DNA of 64,000 bases from Theocolax elegans (taxonomy: Eukaryota; Arthropoda; Insecta; Hymenoptera; Cerocephalidae): contig CM047430.1 in the NCBI GenBank assembly GCA_026168455.1, positions 7,372,007 to 7,436,006 of the forward strand. Direction: 5' to 3'. A model generated the notes under the pieces. That model was not told where the DNA came from, did not search any database, and saw nothing but the letters and a program-made list of their open reading frames with translations. Shown piece after piece: positions 1 to 10,885 of the stretch. The stretch's first letter is position 1; every line of letters starts with the position of its first letter. Both the position numbers and the translations under genes were made by a program.

Positions 1-742
1 AATGAAAAATTAATTTACTAAAAATAGTCAATTGCATATACTTGCTAAATTGTAGTATTTAGTAACTAATTATAAAATTTTGGATTATTTTAAACGGATC
101 TAAATAGAACTTAATTTTAATTTCCTTAATGACTCCTAAAATTAATTTACTAAATGACGAAGCATCATCGCCAAAAGTTATATGTCATTAATATTTGGTA
201 CTTTTAGAGTAATAAAACTTTCTTCTTAAATAAATGAATTGTTGTATTAATTTTAAAAACTATTTATAACATTTTAGCGGCATACAAATAAAAAGCTGTT
301 TCTTCCATTTCTCTCGCAATTTGTAATTTGCACCCTCTTGCAAAATTTGCGCTTTAATCCATAATTATATGCAATTTATTTTTCGCTTTAGTTACAGAGC
401 CCATATATTAATTTAGATTGTTATAATCAAATTCATTACTTAAATAACCTTTTGTTTCTGATAAATACATACTTGTTTATTTAAAATATTGTTTTAGATA
501 AATATACATTATCTTCTCACTTATATATCCAAACAATTTTGAAATTTTAATTAAAAAATATTTAAATTAAATGCTTCTATATTAAAAATTTTCGATAAAC
601 TTTTCAAATGTAATTCGTATTTTATATTGCCACCGTTAAAATTTGAATTTGCTTTTGACATTACTATTTATAATAGAATTATTTCAAAAATGCAGTACCT
701 ATGTATTTAATTTTTAACCCATTGTATATCGTCGTCTTAGTG
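1..742. other. AT-rich stretch, no gene seen
   Basis: I see only AT-rich sequence with scattered short runs and stops in all frames. No coding motif, RNA box or long repeat is recognisable. Confidence 0.6.
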
Positions 743-908
743 CAAGAAGGTTCCTATTGAAATTATTTTTGAAGAAGGGTCCAATTCAAATTTATATTGT
801 AAAAAGGTTCCAATTCAAACTTTTATTTCAAAAAGATTCCAATTCAAATCATTTTTTAAGAAGTGGCCAATTCAAATAGTTTTTCAATAAGGTTCCAATT
901 CAATTGTC
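743..908. repeat. 29-bp tandem repeat, about six units
   Basis: Units centred on GGTTCCAATTCAAAT recur near 749, 777, 806, 835, 863 and 891, a period of 28-29 bp. The units have diverged by substitutions and small indels. There is no coding capacity. Confidence 0.75.
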
Positions 909-975
909 CATTTTGTACCACTACAAAATCATGACAACACCTTAATGCTCAAATATAATTAATAATTACAACTTA

Positions 976-1585
976 TGTGACGGAAATCGTCACACAATCT
1001 ATTCACGACGAATAGAATATTTAAATTCGGGAACTGTAAGTCGTCGGAGCGTTTCGTATGTCAAGGCCAACCGACGACACATGTTTATTTTTCTACGAGC
1101 GTACAATTACGCGCGCGACTATACGTAGGTACGAGAGCGCAAAAGAGTGTGTGAGTTTCCCCACTCTCATCCCTTTTTCGAGAAATTAGGCGATCGCCTA
1201 ATAAGTGTGTAATGATCCGTCGATCGGGACGGATTATTGTATTGTATATCCGTTCTGTACTGCTCGTGAGTGCCGAGAGTGCATTCCACTCATCTCTGTA
1301 TTAGGCTCTGTGAACGGTTGTTCCGGAGCAGGGCTAAGTGCGGAGACCCGGGTGGGCAAACACGTGTGTCCCGTGAAGTTTTGTGTATGTGTCAAAGGAC
1401 GGGGTCGTGCGCGTGTGACACCACGGATCGCGACTCACTCGCCGCGGCAAGAGCCGCCCTCACGACCTCAATCGCTGGTCGTCCCCTTGTCAAGGAAGTC
1501 CACCAGTCGCCGAGGATCGGCTGGGCCATCCGCGAGGAGCGTCACCGGTAAGTGCTTCAATTTACTATACTGACCCTCCTCCCCC

Positions 1586-1621
<36 letters not shown>

Positions 1622-1945
1622 CGGGAGTGTGTTCGGGTACGACGGTACTCGAACAGCGGTTCCTGGGAGTGAAACCTGTCGCAGGCGAGGATCTCGATCC
1701 GACAGATTTCCCAGGACTTCGGCCCGCGCGTATTCTGTATTGTCGCTGCACACGGCCTGGATGGCCAAATGTTAATTAAAATAAAATAAATATTTTATCT
1801 ATTTTTATTTTGATTTCTTGTTGCATTTATTGTTCTCCCCGCTCCCGCCGACATTCTATTAATTTACAATAATCGTGTCGAGGCAAGGAGGATCGCCCGA
1901 ATCCTCCACACCGTTAGTCCCAGCGAACTCGTGTTCCTGGCGACA
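976..1945 (+). repeat. G1 left LTR
   Basis: The segment begins TGTGACGG and ends GGCGACA, a TG...CA boundary. From about 1163 onward it matches 4098-4872 almost base for base, including the GC-rich core, a TG-rich tract and the end. A diverged minus-strand relative lies at 39.24-39.86 kb. The exact 3' end is uncertain, because TGGCGACA also resembles the start of a primer binding site. Confidence 0.7.
1587..1618. repeat. (TG)n microsatellite inside the LTR
   Basis: About 15 TG dinucleotides occur here. The right LTR copy has only a short GTGTGCGTGTGTG at the same place, so the tract has expanded or contracted since the copies separated. Confidence 0.85.
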
Positions 1946-2296
1946 CAAGACACTATTATAAGCATTAATTATTTAGACTTGTGAGCAAGTTAAATAATTA
2001 ATTTTAGATTTGGTACGAGTTTTAAGTGTGTGATTTGCCATAACTTGTGAAGTGAATTAATTTTGTTGGTACACTAGTCGGTGCATTTTTACAATTTATT
2101 GTTACTAAGCCGACACCAAATTTTTTTTTACTCGTTGGGAGTAATAATTATTTTATTGTGGTCAGTCCAATAAAATAAATTCCAATTGAAAATTGGATAC
2201 TTCCGAAGTATTTGAAACACTAGGGATTTCATCTGAAATCCCGGTTGAGAGTACTTCTCCCGACGTAACACGTCGGCTGCTGTTGTCAAGAAAATA
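1946..2296 (+). other. G1 leader between LTR and gag
   Basis: AT-rich untranslated sequence between the left LTR and the first gag ATG at 2297. I see no clear primer binding site directly after the LTR. Confidence 0.5.
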
Positions 2297-4095
2297 ATGG
2301 CCAGCAGCTATGAAGCCCGAATTGCCCAGCTTATGCGTGAATCGCGAATGGCGAAGAGGCGGAGTGCCGCGAACGCCTTTTGCGTCACCCGATTAGATGT
2401 GTGACATTAATCTGGAAATACCATGGTTCCCCGAATACGGTGAGAATGTAAGGGCAGAGCCTGCACATAAACCTCTAGTATGTCAGGTACTATCAAAAAT
2501 TAGGAAACCTCGTTCCAGAAAAGGGAGTGTGGTCCCATCAGGAACGGAAGTTTCCTGCGAGGCCGAAATATCGGATCGCGAAAGGATTGCTAGTGACAGA
2601 GCACCCATTATTGAAGAAGATGGAGCTCAGTAACCAATTGGTCGGTCTAGAAACTCGCCAATGAGTACTGCACAAAGCCCAAGGTTAGCCTCAGCAGGTG
2701 CTATATCTAAACGGTTTGGTGAGGTATCGGCAGCGAGCACGACCACGGCTGCAGGCACTTATGTTCCTGTTTCGGTGGCTGCAACACAACCACTACGTCG
2801 ACGGTTATGACCGTGGCAACTGCACATTATTGCACCTCGGAGGTTTTTATGCACCCGCACATTACCTCCCAATTGGGGACCAGAGAAACAGCGGACATCT
2901 TGGCACTCGAGAGAGTGAAGTGCCAACACAACATTTTGACTTGGGTTCGCAGGCGGAAGCCGACCGCCGTACGTCACGAGGATACATCTCTGGACAATAC
3001 GTATGAGTTCCCGGACGGATAATCGAGATGGCCGTTGGGAAAGAGACTCCTACGAGGCCAGGCCAAGATATCGTGAAGACGATAACCGTATGCACAATCG
3101 GACAGGGTGCGGACGAAAGCTGTGTATCTGGAACATGTCCCTTGATGGTGAGACCAAAAAGGACGCGGAAGAGTTTCTGAACAGTTTACACGACTTCAGA
3201 AATGACAACGAGTTTTCAGATCGCAGGATGTTCAGTGCCCTGCCCAATGTGTTCTCAAAATCGGCTCTGTTCTGGTATAGAACAGTTCAGCCATCTCTTC
3301 AAGATTGGCATGATTTTCGGATCGAGTTCCTCAATGAGTATGGCCGTATCAGAAATGACGAAGATTTACTCATATAACTTCGATCAAGAACACAAAATGA
3401 GGGAGAAAAGGCTACGACGTCTTTGAACTGTTTCAGCGCGATCATGAATAAGTTCAAATGCCCTCTCTCATTAGAACAACAGGTGAAGATGGCCTACTCG
3501 CAGATGTGGCCAGATTACCGTAGGTACATACCAGTACGCCAAATCATGAATTTTTCGGATTTGACAAGCTACGTTAAATAGTACGAGCAGCATTTAACGT
3601 AGTACACGAAATTCTCCAGTTCCAACGTTAAACGCGAGAAGCTCGTACCAGAAGCTTATCCGAAACAGAGTGGTGGAGCACGAGTTTCGAGTAAAGTGGC
3701 GACTGTTACCGAAAAGAGTAAGGAGGAGTCTTCTCATTCGGATAACCAGTCGTCTAAGAAAACTATTAAGAAGAAGAGCAAGAAAAACTCGCCTTAACGG
3801 AGATCAAATTCCCATTCAGACCGAATTTGGTGTTGAAAGTAAGTCTGAGTGTAAAGATCCTAAACGTTCTGGGCATTCGACAGACGAAAAAGTTTTTAGA
3901 ACACAACCTGTGTATCCCACCCGAGCTTTGCAAGGTAAAATAGAACAAGGAACCTTATTAGACCATAAGCGTGTGACTAACGATTGGGCTAAGGAACTCC
4001 AAAGGCAAAAATACTCTGGTAGCAGAGATATAATTGATGAAGAAGGCGTAAAGAGATCGTTATCTCAGCTGCTTAACACTATCGGAGTGAACGAC
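2297..4095 (+). pseudogene. gag: Broken Gypsy gag (element G1)
   Basis: Several frames carry pieces of one capsid-type protein. A short start (ATG 2297, stop 2402) is followed by an acidic N-terminal piece (2397-2633) and a capsid piece (3003-3377) with DAEEFLNSLHDF and ALFWYRTVQPSL motifs. A basic C-terminal piece (3670 to about 4095) runs straight into the right LTR. The same order and motifs occur in the GY gag. Frameshifts and stops separate the pieces, and zinc knuckles are missing. It would have encoded the structural protein of the retrotransposon particle; in this state it encodes nothing intact. Confidence 0.75.
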
Positions 4096-4097
4096 CT

Positions 4098-4872
4098 TGA
4101 ACTCTCATCCGTTTTTCGAGAAATTAGGCGATCGCATAATCAGTGTGTAATGATCCGTCGATCGGGACGGATTATTGTATTGTATACCCAGTCTGTACTG
4201 CTCGTGAGTGCCGAGAGTGTATTCCACTCATCTCTGTATTATGCTCTGTGAACGGTTGTTCCGGAGCAGGGCTAAGTGCGGAGACCCGGGTGGGCGAACA
4301 CGTGTGTCCCGTTAAGTTTTGTGTGTGTGTGTGTGTCAAAGGACGGGGTCGTGCGCGTGTGTCACCGCGGATCGCGACTCACTCGCTGCGGCAAGGGCCG
4401 CCTTCACGACCTCAATCGCTGGTCGTCCCCTTGTCAAGGAGGTCGACGAGTCGCCGAGGATCGGCTGGGCCATCCGCGAGGAGCGTCACCGGTAATTGCT
4501 TCAATTTACTATCGTGACCCTCCCCCCGTTGTGTGCGTGTGTGTATATCGGGAGTGTGTTCGGGTACGACGGTACTCGAACAGCGGTTCCTGGGAGTGAA
4601 ACCTGTCGCAGGCGAGGATCTCGTTCTGACAGGTTTCCCGGGACTTCCGCCCGCGCGTATTCTGTATTGTCGAGGCACACGGCCTGGATGGCCAAATGTT
4701 AATTAAAATAAAATAACTGTTTTATCTATTTTTATTTTAATTCCTTGTTGTATTTATTGTTCTCCCCGCTCCCGCCGACATTCTATTAATTTACTATAAT
4801 CTTGTCGAGGCAAGGAGGATCGCCCGAATCCTCCACACCGTTAGTCCCAGTGAACTCGTGTTCCTGGCGACA
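4098..4872 (+). repeat. G1 right LTR, 5'-truncated
   Basis: Homologous to 1163-1945 with a few percent of differences. It lacks the first ~190 bp of the left copy. It ends at GGCGACA at the same point as the left LTR, after which the two flanks differ. Confidence 0.75.
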
Positions 4873-6050
4873 ACCCGCGGTTCGCGTTAAACAAATTAAA
4901 TTAATTGTGTTCGCGGAGTTGGGCAACGCGGCTCAACGATTTTTATTAATTATTAAAAATAATTAAGTTCACCGGGTATGCGAAAACCACGTCACACGTA
5001 AAACACATATAACAAGTATCGTGATTTATCACTGGAAGTTATTAAGATTGTATTCGTTACAAGTTCCTCGATTGTTATTGATGCTAGAGCCATTAAAACG
5101 TTAGAAAAAACCCGTTTTTCTGTCAAAATATCATAAATTTTATCGATTTTCCAGAAAAGGGTGTGAAAAGAAAAAATGTGTTAAATGTGTTGTTGTGATT
5201 TGGGAAGATCGATAAAATACATCATCAAGTATACAAACCACCAACCCCAATGGAAATGATAAATATACGAAAACGTACTGAAATGTACACTAATTTACGA
5301 AATTGTAAATAAATGTTGAAATTCGGACAATACGTACATTTTTATATATTTTCGTATATTTTTGAATGTTTTTGTACATTTTCGTTAAAATAATGGTATA
5401 GTATCAATAAATGTAAGTTTGAAAACGTGTAAATAAATGTCAGAAAATGTAAAAAAGTGCTTTAAAAACGCGTCAATTCAGCCGGAATAGAGTCCACTCG
5501 ACGTGACTATTCGTCCTTCTTCTATGTCTTCGGTGTAAGTGATCAGTGATCCGAGCTCAGCTGCTCTTCGTAACTTCGCACTTGTCACCTACGTCACTAA
5601 CAAACCTCGCCAATCTCGGGACAACGGGTACCAAACGCTGCCTTAATTCCTCGTCTTCGTCGTCGTTTTAGCTTTCTTCCTTCCATTTTGTGTAAACAAC
5701 TACCTGGATATCCACTATTCGTCAAACAGGCTTTCAAGTTTATAGGCTCTAACTACTATTATTATTCCGAGGAATATAATATTAATTGATAGTAATAAAA
5801 CAATGCTCAATAACTTATTTACAAATTGCAAAGATTTACAAATTAAAAAAAAATTATGAAACTTCTTATTAATTGGTAATTTTGAACTGTAGCATCTTGA
5901 ATCAGCAAGAGATGGCGCTCCAGGTACTCAAATTGAGCAATCATGTATTATGCTCTAGTAGCCTCGAGAGAACGACAGATAGCTTCTAATGTACTAAAAT
6001 CATACAGTTGTATATCAAAAGATATACGTGCATGTGTAAGGAAGAGAGGG
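4873..6050. other. Intergenic, no gene seen
   Basis: AT-rich sequence with short direct and inverted motifs around AAATGTA and TACATTT (5250-5460), and a moderately GC-richer patch at 5480-5700 that contains a GTAAGTG donor-like site. Nothing translates into a recognisable product. Confidence 0.5.
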
Positions 6051-6361
6051 AGAGAGACAGAGAGAATAGAATACTGTTTATTATAGGCGACAAAGGACTC
6101 ATGGTCCTACATGGCCGCAGCCAATCATTATACAATTTATATTACATAGATATTACATAGATACACACTATCGGATACATAATTTTGAACAAAATATAAA
6201 AATATAAAAATATAAAAATATACGAGTGTAAATATAATAATAATAGTACTATCATATGTAAGTACAGTTGTAAAGGTAAAATAATAATATAAATGCTACG
6301 ATAAATGAATGAATAAATAGTTAATACCTAATAAATATTAAATAATAAATAATAAAAAGTG

Positions 6362-9202
6362 TCACGAATTTAAAATATAATGTCGAAGAATATATTTAAA
6401 CATTGTAGACTTATAATTGCGACGTACATCATCTGGTAACAAATTCCACAGTCTTGTTGATGCAATAGTGAACGAATTCTTGTAGTAATCAGTAGAGGCA
6501 TAACCTACATTTAAATCGTATACAGAGCTGCGCTTAATACCATATCTGTTAGCAGGTCGAAATTGAAACAATTCACTGAGATAAGAAGGTTGACCTGAGC
6601 TAATTATTTTTGCAAGCTGACTAATGCATAAATAATTTCTTCTATCTACAAATGTAAGAATCTTTAATTCTCTATAAGCTGGAGTGATGTGGTCTGATTT
6701 TTTAAGGCCAGTTACAAATCTTAGCGCCGCATTTTTGCATCGAGTTAGCTTTAAGGTTAGCTCCCTTGAAAGGTCGAGGAAAAGTCCCGGACAATAATCC
6801 AAGTAAGGGAGTACCAACGATTTCACCAAGGTCAGCCTCGTACTATCAGGCAGCGATTGACTGCATCTTCTCAGACGCAATAAAGCAAAATGAAACTTTT
6901 TTGCCGTCGCAGTACATTGTTCTCTCCAAGAGAGAGTGGAATCAACTACAACTCCCAGAATCTTTAATGAAGAGCATCTATCAATCTTGTTACCTCCAAG
7001 GACGACATCTGGCACAACTATTTCACTAAGCCTGCTAATGAAACCTCTGGATCCAAGCCACATAGCCTTTGTCTTACGCGTATTTATCGTCAGATCATTG
7101 TTAGCTGCCCAGCCTGCAACTCGATCTAAGTCTGCATTAATATTGCGTACTATTGCAGAGATATCACTAAATAGACCACAAGCATATATGACAAAGTCGT
7201 CGGCATAAACGTGATACGAACAGTGCACTAAACAATCAGGTAGATCGTTAATAAATAACGAAAACAATAACGGACCCAAAATTGAACCCTGTGGAACACC
7301 TTTGGCCCTGGATAAAATTTCAGAGTCTCCAACATCGTATGTTGTAACGAATTGTTGTCGACCTGAGAGATAAGAAAAAATCCATGCAATAGCAGGCTCT
7401 GAAAAATTATAATAACGTAATTTATCACAAAGAAGCGCAATATTTACAGAGTCAAAAGCTTTTTTAAAATCTATAGACACCAAGAGTGTAACAAAACCTC
7501 TATCAATATTTCTGCGTACATCATCAACAATCTTGACAGTAGCGGTATGTACACTATGATGTTTACGAAATCCAGATTGCAAATCGTTCACTATACCTAA
7601 GTTAGTAATATGCTCGTGGATCTGCTCATAGGCGATATACTCTAACAGCTTAGATGTGGCACATAATATACTGATCGGACGAAAATCCTCCACTGTAGCT
7701 GGTTGCGCAACCTTGGGTAAAGGCCTAACCAATGCTGTTTTCCACTTATGGGGAAAGACTCCTGACTGCAACGAAGTATCGAAAAGATGTAATAGTACTG
7801 AGAGTATACCCTGCAAAGATTCCTTGATAAAACTAAGTGGGATATTATCAATACCAGCAGCATTGGATTTTGCCAATCTGATCGCCTCAAGCAACTCCAA
7901 GACATCCACGTGTTTGAAATAAAATTTAGTATCTACAGAATTTGACGCATACTGATAATTATACCTCAAATCAAGGCCTAGACTCGATTCAACAAAAAAT
8001 CTATTTAATTCATCCGGAGATACTGGAAATTGCCTCGAATTGACACGAGAGGCTTTCAATCCCATACTATCCACAATCTTCCACATATCTGGTCCAGTTG
8101 AACAATTGGTCAGCTTAAGTCTATAATAATTATGCATAGCATTCCGTAGGACAGTTTGCACACGATTACGCAGTCTCTTGTAAAAGACATGTTCATTCAA
8201 ATGGCGAGTACGTTTATATTTCCTCCAAGCTATATTACGCTGAGTGATCAGATACCTGATTTCCTGATTGATCCATGGACACGGCTTATTCTTAACTCTA
8301 ATGGTACGCAGAGGCGCGTGGACATCATACAAACCAATAAGACTCTGCGAGTAAATATGGACTTTATCATCAACATTTGCAGCATCGTATAACTGTGTCC
8401 AATCAAGGGCTAGTAAATCACGTGTGAAAGCTGATGTATCACAGTTCTTGAAGGAACGTCGCATTATTGTCTTACAGATTTTATTAGGTATAGCATATGC
8501 AAGCGTAGCAAACAATACGTCGTGATCAGAGATCTCAGGATAACTACACTGTTCAAAGGACTCAACCTTAGTCTCATCTCCAATGCATATATAATCAATT
8601 GCTGAATGTGAATCATCTCTAAATCTATGATGAGTAGTGCCGAAAGGCAGGCGCTTGAGACCACACGATTCAAGCGATTCTCGGAGTATGGAACATAGCG
8701 TCGAAGATACTGCCCAGTTTATATTGAAATCACCCATTAGTACAATGTTATCACAAGCATTGTTATAATTCAGCAACTCATCCTCAACCATAGTCCAGTA
8801 ACCTGCTTTAGGTGGACTATACACTACCATAAACAGCAATTTGATATTTAGCAGAATTACCTCGACCAGTAAATACTCCGGGCGCTTGATATATTGTTGA
8901 GGCTGAGGAGATGAACAATAGAAACGAGATTTGAAATCGTCCTTCACATAAAGGGCAACACCTCCCCCCTTCTTGCCTAACCGATCTGTTCGGTATAGTG
9001 TAAAGCCAGATACATGAGTGTAAATATTAGACGATGTAGCCGACAGCCAAGATTCACTAACTCCTAAAATGTGAAGTTTTTTATCTTCAATAACACGCTT
9101 AATATCGGTATGATGCGCAGACAAAGATTGGGCGTTACAGTGCCCTATTTTTAAATACTGATATTGAGTATGGCTTGTCCCTGACGATAGTTCGCTAGCC
9201 AT
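6362..9202 (-). CDS. LINE-A ORF2: endonuclease-reverse transcriptase, 946 aa
   Basis: This protein nicks the target and copies the element RNA onto it. The N-terminal AP-endonuclease-like (EEP) domain shows HCNAQS at ~21-26, SE at 49-50, GDFN at 157-160 and SDHD at 225-228, the expected metal-binding and catalytic set. The reverse transcriptase domain (~440-760) has SIDFKKAFD at ~576-584, GVPQGSILGPLLF at ~635-647 and YADD at 666-669. The C terminus has the WNLLPDDVR-type motif usual in this group. No RNase H domain is seen. The ATG at 9202 overlaps the ORF1 stop in ATGGCTAG (8 nt shared), which suggests translation by termination-reinitiation. No frameshift or premature stop is visible. Confidence 0.93.
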   Translation of the reverse strand: MASELSSGTSHTQYQYLKIGHCNAQSLSAHHTDIKRVIEDKKLHILGVSESWLSATSSNIYTHVSGFTLYRTDRLGKKGGGVALYVKDDFKSRFYCSSPQPQQYIKRPEYLLVEVILLNIKLLFMVVYSPPKAGYWTMVEDELLNYNNACDNIVLMGDFNINWAVSSTLCSILRESLESCGLKRLPFGTTHHRFRDDSHSAIDYICIGDETKVESFEQCSYPEISDHDVLFATLAYAIPNKICKTIMRRSFKNCDTSAFTRDLLALDWTQLYDAANVDDKVHIYSQSLIGLYDVHAPLRTIRVKNKPCPWINQEIRYLITQRNIAWRKYKRTRHLNEHVFYKRLRNRVQTVLRNAMHNYYRLKLTNCSTGPDMWKIVDSMGLKASRVNSRQFPVSPDELNRFFVESSLGLDLRYNYQYASNSVDTKFYFKHVDVLELLEAIRLAKSNAAGIDNIPLSFIKESLQGILSVLLHLFDTSLQSGVFPHKWKTALVRPLPKVAQPATVEDFRPISILCATSKLLEYIAYEQIHEHITNLGIVNDLQSGFRKHHSVHTATVKIVDDVRRNIDRGFVTLLVSIDFKKAFDSVNIALLCDKLRYYNFSEPAIAWIFSYLSGRQQFVTTYDVGDSEILSRAKGVPQGSILGPLLFSLFINDLPDCLVHCSYHVYADDFVIYACGLFSDISAIVRNINADLDRVAGWAANNDLTINTRKTKAMWLGSRGFISRLSEIVVPDVVLGGNKIDRCSSLKILGVVVDSTLSWREQCTATAKKFHFALLRLRRCSQSLPDSTRLTLVKSLVLPYLDYCPGLFLDLSRELTLKLTRCKNAALRFVTGLKKSDHITPAYRELKILTFVDRRNYLCISQLAKIISSGQPSYLSELFQFRPANRYGIKRSSVYDLNVGYASTDYYKNSFTIASTRLWNLLPDDVRRNYKSTMFKYILRHYILNS

Positions 9203-10505
9203 AATTAATGAAAGACATTTTATACCTTATTTTTTTACGTAACAGTGGACACTTACTCCTATCACCAGCTGCGTGCGCACACTCCGTGAATCCAGCAGCA
9301 AAACAATTATTGCATTTTAAAGTTGTCTTGGAGTTGCAATTTCTCACACTATGCTCACCTGCACAAAGTTGACAACAGAGCTTTTCTTTACAATCTTTAG
9401 CAAAGTGGTTAAAACCACTGCATTTAAAGCATTGAATAATGGTTATGTGGTCTTCCAAATTGCAAGAACACCATCCAATATTGACCCTTGCGCGTGCAAT
9501 TAACGTCTCTCTATGCTCAGGTGAGGTCTCTACGATGCAGGAACGAAATTTCTTACCATTGCGGAGGGGATAAAGATAAACGACCTTGAAGTCATCAACA
9601 GAAGCGTTGTCGAAATTTTGCTCAGCTATGCATTTAGGTATATCTTCCTTATCCAAATCTATTGGTAGGCCATGAATAATCAACCTGGGATTCAATCTGA
9701 CGTCGGGCTTCACCTCAAGGCCTGCCTTTCCGAGTGCTGGAATATTTTCAATGATATTAGAATTTATATTATCACCCTCGATGGCAACAGAGTTATTAGA
9801 ACAATTATAAACACGCTTGATGCTTAGCTTAAATTTAACCGGGTCAATACATTTTTTAAGAGCTTCTTTAGTTAAAGTAGAGCTACTATATACTTCCTTA
9901 GTATGTTCACATGGACCAATAATAACTCTATTGACAGATGTTAACGACCTCAGATTGACACCATTCACGAAAGATTTTCTCGATGGTCCATTAAATGAAG
10001 CATTCGAAGCACTGTAAACAGAAACAACATCAGCATAAGTAGCGCGAGCTGAAGATATCGAGTCTGATTTGTTACTCGTTAGTACAGCCCGAGACAGATT
10101 TTCAATTTTATTACATGATTCAATAAACGCTTCTTTAGACTCTAATATTACATCTTTACATTCGGTAATAGAATTTACATTCGCCGTCTGAGACAGGGCA
10201 ATAGCATGTTGAGCCGTATATGCTGTAGATAGAAGGTTAATTGCATCACAGAATCCATTTACTGCCGATCGAAGTGAACTACTTCGCTCCTTATTCTTTT
10301 CATTGGAAAGCCAATGAAGGAGAATCTCGCGATCCTTACTTACGCTACGTACAATATTTTGAACCTCCAAGGCAGTTAAAAGTACAGCTGGTGACGAAGT
10401 AGAAGTGTCAACATCAATTTCTTCCTTATCAGACAGCCTACGACGTTTGTTAGTTACACCTTGCGATTGATTCCCAGAGGTGTCACCACTTGTCGGTGAC
10501 AACAT
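9195..10505 (-). CDS. LINE-A ORF1: zinc-knuckle nucleic-acid-binding protein, 436 aa
   Basis: This gag-like RNA-binding protein packages LINE RNA. Near the C terminus it carries three CCHC-like knuckles, starting CFKCSGFNHFAKDC and CCQLCAGEHSVRNC, the third a variant beginning CNNC. Before them is a domain with an IHGLPIDLDKEDI stretch, typical of the RRM-like region of Jockey-type ORF1 proteins. The N terminus is Ser-rich and contains a KRRR basic patch. The start is a true ATG at 10505. The stop at 9195 lies inside the first codons of ORF2, in another frame. Confidence 0.88.
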   Translation of the reverse strand: MLSPTSGDTSGNQSQGVTNKRRRLSDKEEIDVDTSTSSPAVLLTALEVQNIVRSVSKDREILLHWLSNEKNKERSSSLRSAVNGFCDAINLLSTAYTAQHAIALSQTANVNSITECKDVILESKEAFIESCNKIENLSRAVLTSNKSDSISSARATYADVVSVYSASNASFNGPSRKSFVNGVNLRSLTSVNRVIIGPCEHTKEVYSSSTLTKEALKKCIDPVKFKLSIKRVYNCSNNSVAIEGDNINSNIIENIPALGKAGLEVKPDVRLNPRLIIHGLPIDLDKEDIPKCIAEQNFDNASVDDFKVVYLYPLRNGKKFRSCIVETSPEHRETLIARARVNIGWCSCNLEDHITIIQCFKCSGFNHFAKDCKEKLCCQLCAGEHSVRNCNSKTTLKCNNCFAAGFTECAHAAGDRSKCPLLRKKIRYKMSFINYG

Positions 10506-10739
10506 GATGGATTTCCATTATATATCAAACACGTGGGATTTTTCGATTCCTAACCTCCAAACCGCCAAGATGGAAATCTTGGCTATCCCGGTCGCAAGAC
10601 TTCTACAAAAGGTGAAAAAGACACTCACCGTGGCGCCCCGTAAAAAACGCATATAAAATTGACCCAAATGCACCGCTCCAGGGCAATAACAATGTAGTCA
10701 GCTTGTATCTATGAGGAGCGACAAGTCAGGCGACCATCC

Positions 10740-10741
10740 AG

Positions 10742-10788
<47 letters not shown>

Positions 10789-10885
10789 TGCACCTTCGCA
10801 AATACTCTACGCTTGCACTTATTGACTTGAAGAGAAAGAGATAGATAAATAGATATATAGATAGATAGACCGATAGATAGACAGA
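10740..10885. repeat. (GA)n / (GATA)n simple-sequence tract
   Basis: A perfect GA run is followed by GATA-type repeats (AGATAGATAAATAGATATATAGATAGATAGA). On the minus strand this is the simple-repeat tail of LINE-B, directly followed by the 5' end of LINE-A. The ORF readings through it are only repeat translations. Confidence 0.85.

Larger units (their letters stand above)
976..4872 (+). mobile_element. Gypsy-type LTR element G1, gutted
   Basis: A left LTR-like segment (976-1945) and a right copy (4098-4872) flank debris of a gag gene. Its translated pieces resemble the gag of element GY at 51.7-54.8 kb, for example the PWFPEYGE and SDRRMFSALPN stretches against PWYPNYDE and SDRRILSALPC. Protease, reverse transcriptase and integrase are absent. 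The right copy starts about 190 bp inside the LTR, so pol and the LTR 5' part were lost together. I find no convincing target-site duplication. The element cannot be autonomous. Confidence 0.75.
6060..10735 (-). mobile_element. LINE-A, Jockey/CR1-group non-LTR retrotransposon, complete
   Basis: Two intact ORFs run on the minus strand, with a ~230-bp 5' UTR (10506-10735) and a ~290-bp 3' UTR ending in AATAAA near 6075. The element is bounded on both sides by (TC)n/(GA)n simple sequence: GA repeats at 10740-10770 upstream and a TC-rich tract at 6035-6065 downstream, as read on the minus strand. There is no poly(A) tail and no LTR. With both ORFs open it is the best candidate here for a recently active LINE. 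The clade beyond the Jockey/CR1 group cannot be fixed by eye. Confidence 0.85.

Noticed and set aside
1587..1618. Z-DNA or regulatory role of the TG run
   Set aside because: The tract is much shorter in the second LTR copy, so it is probably a variable microsatellite without a fixed role.
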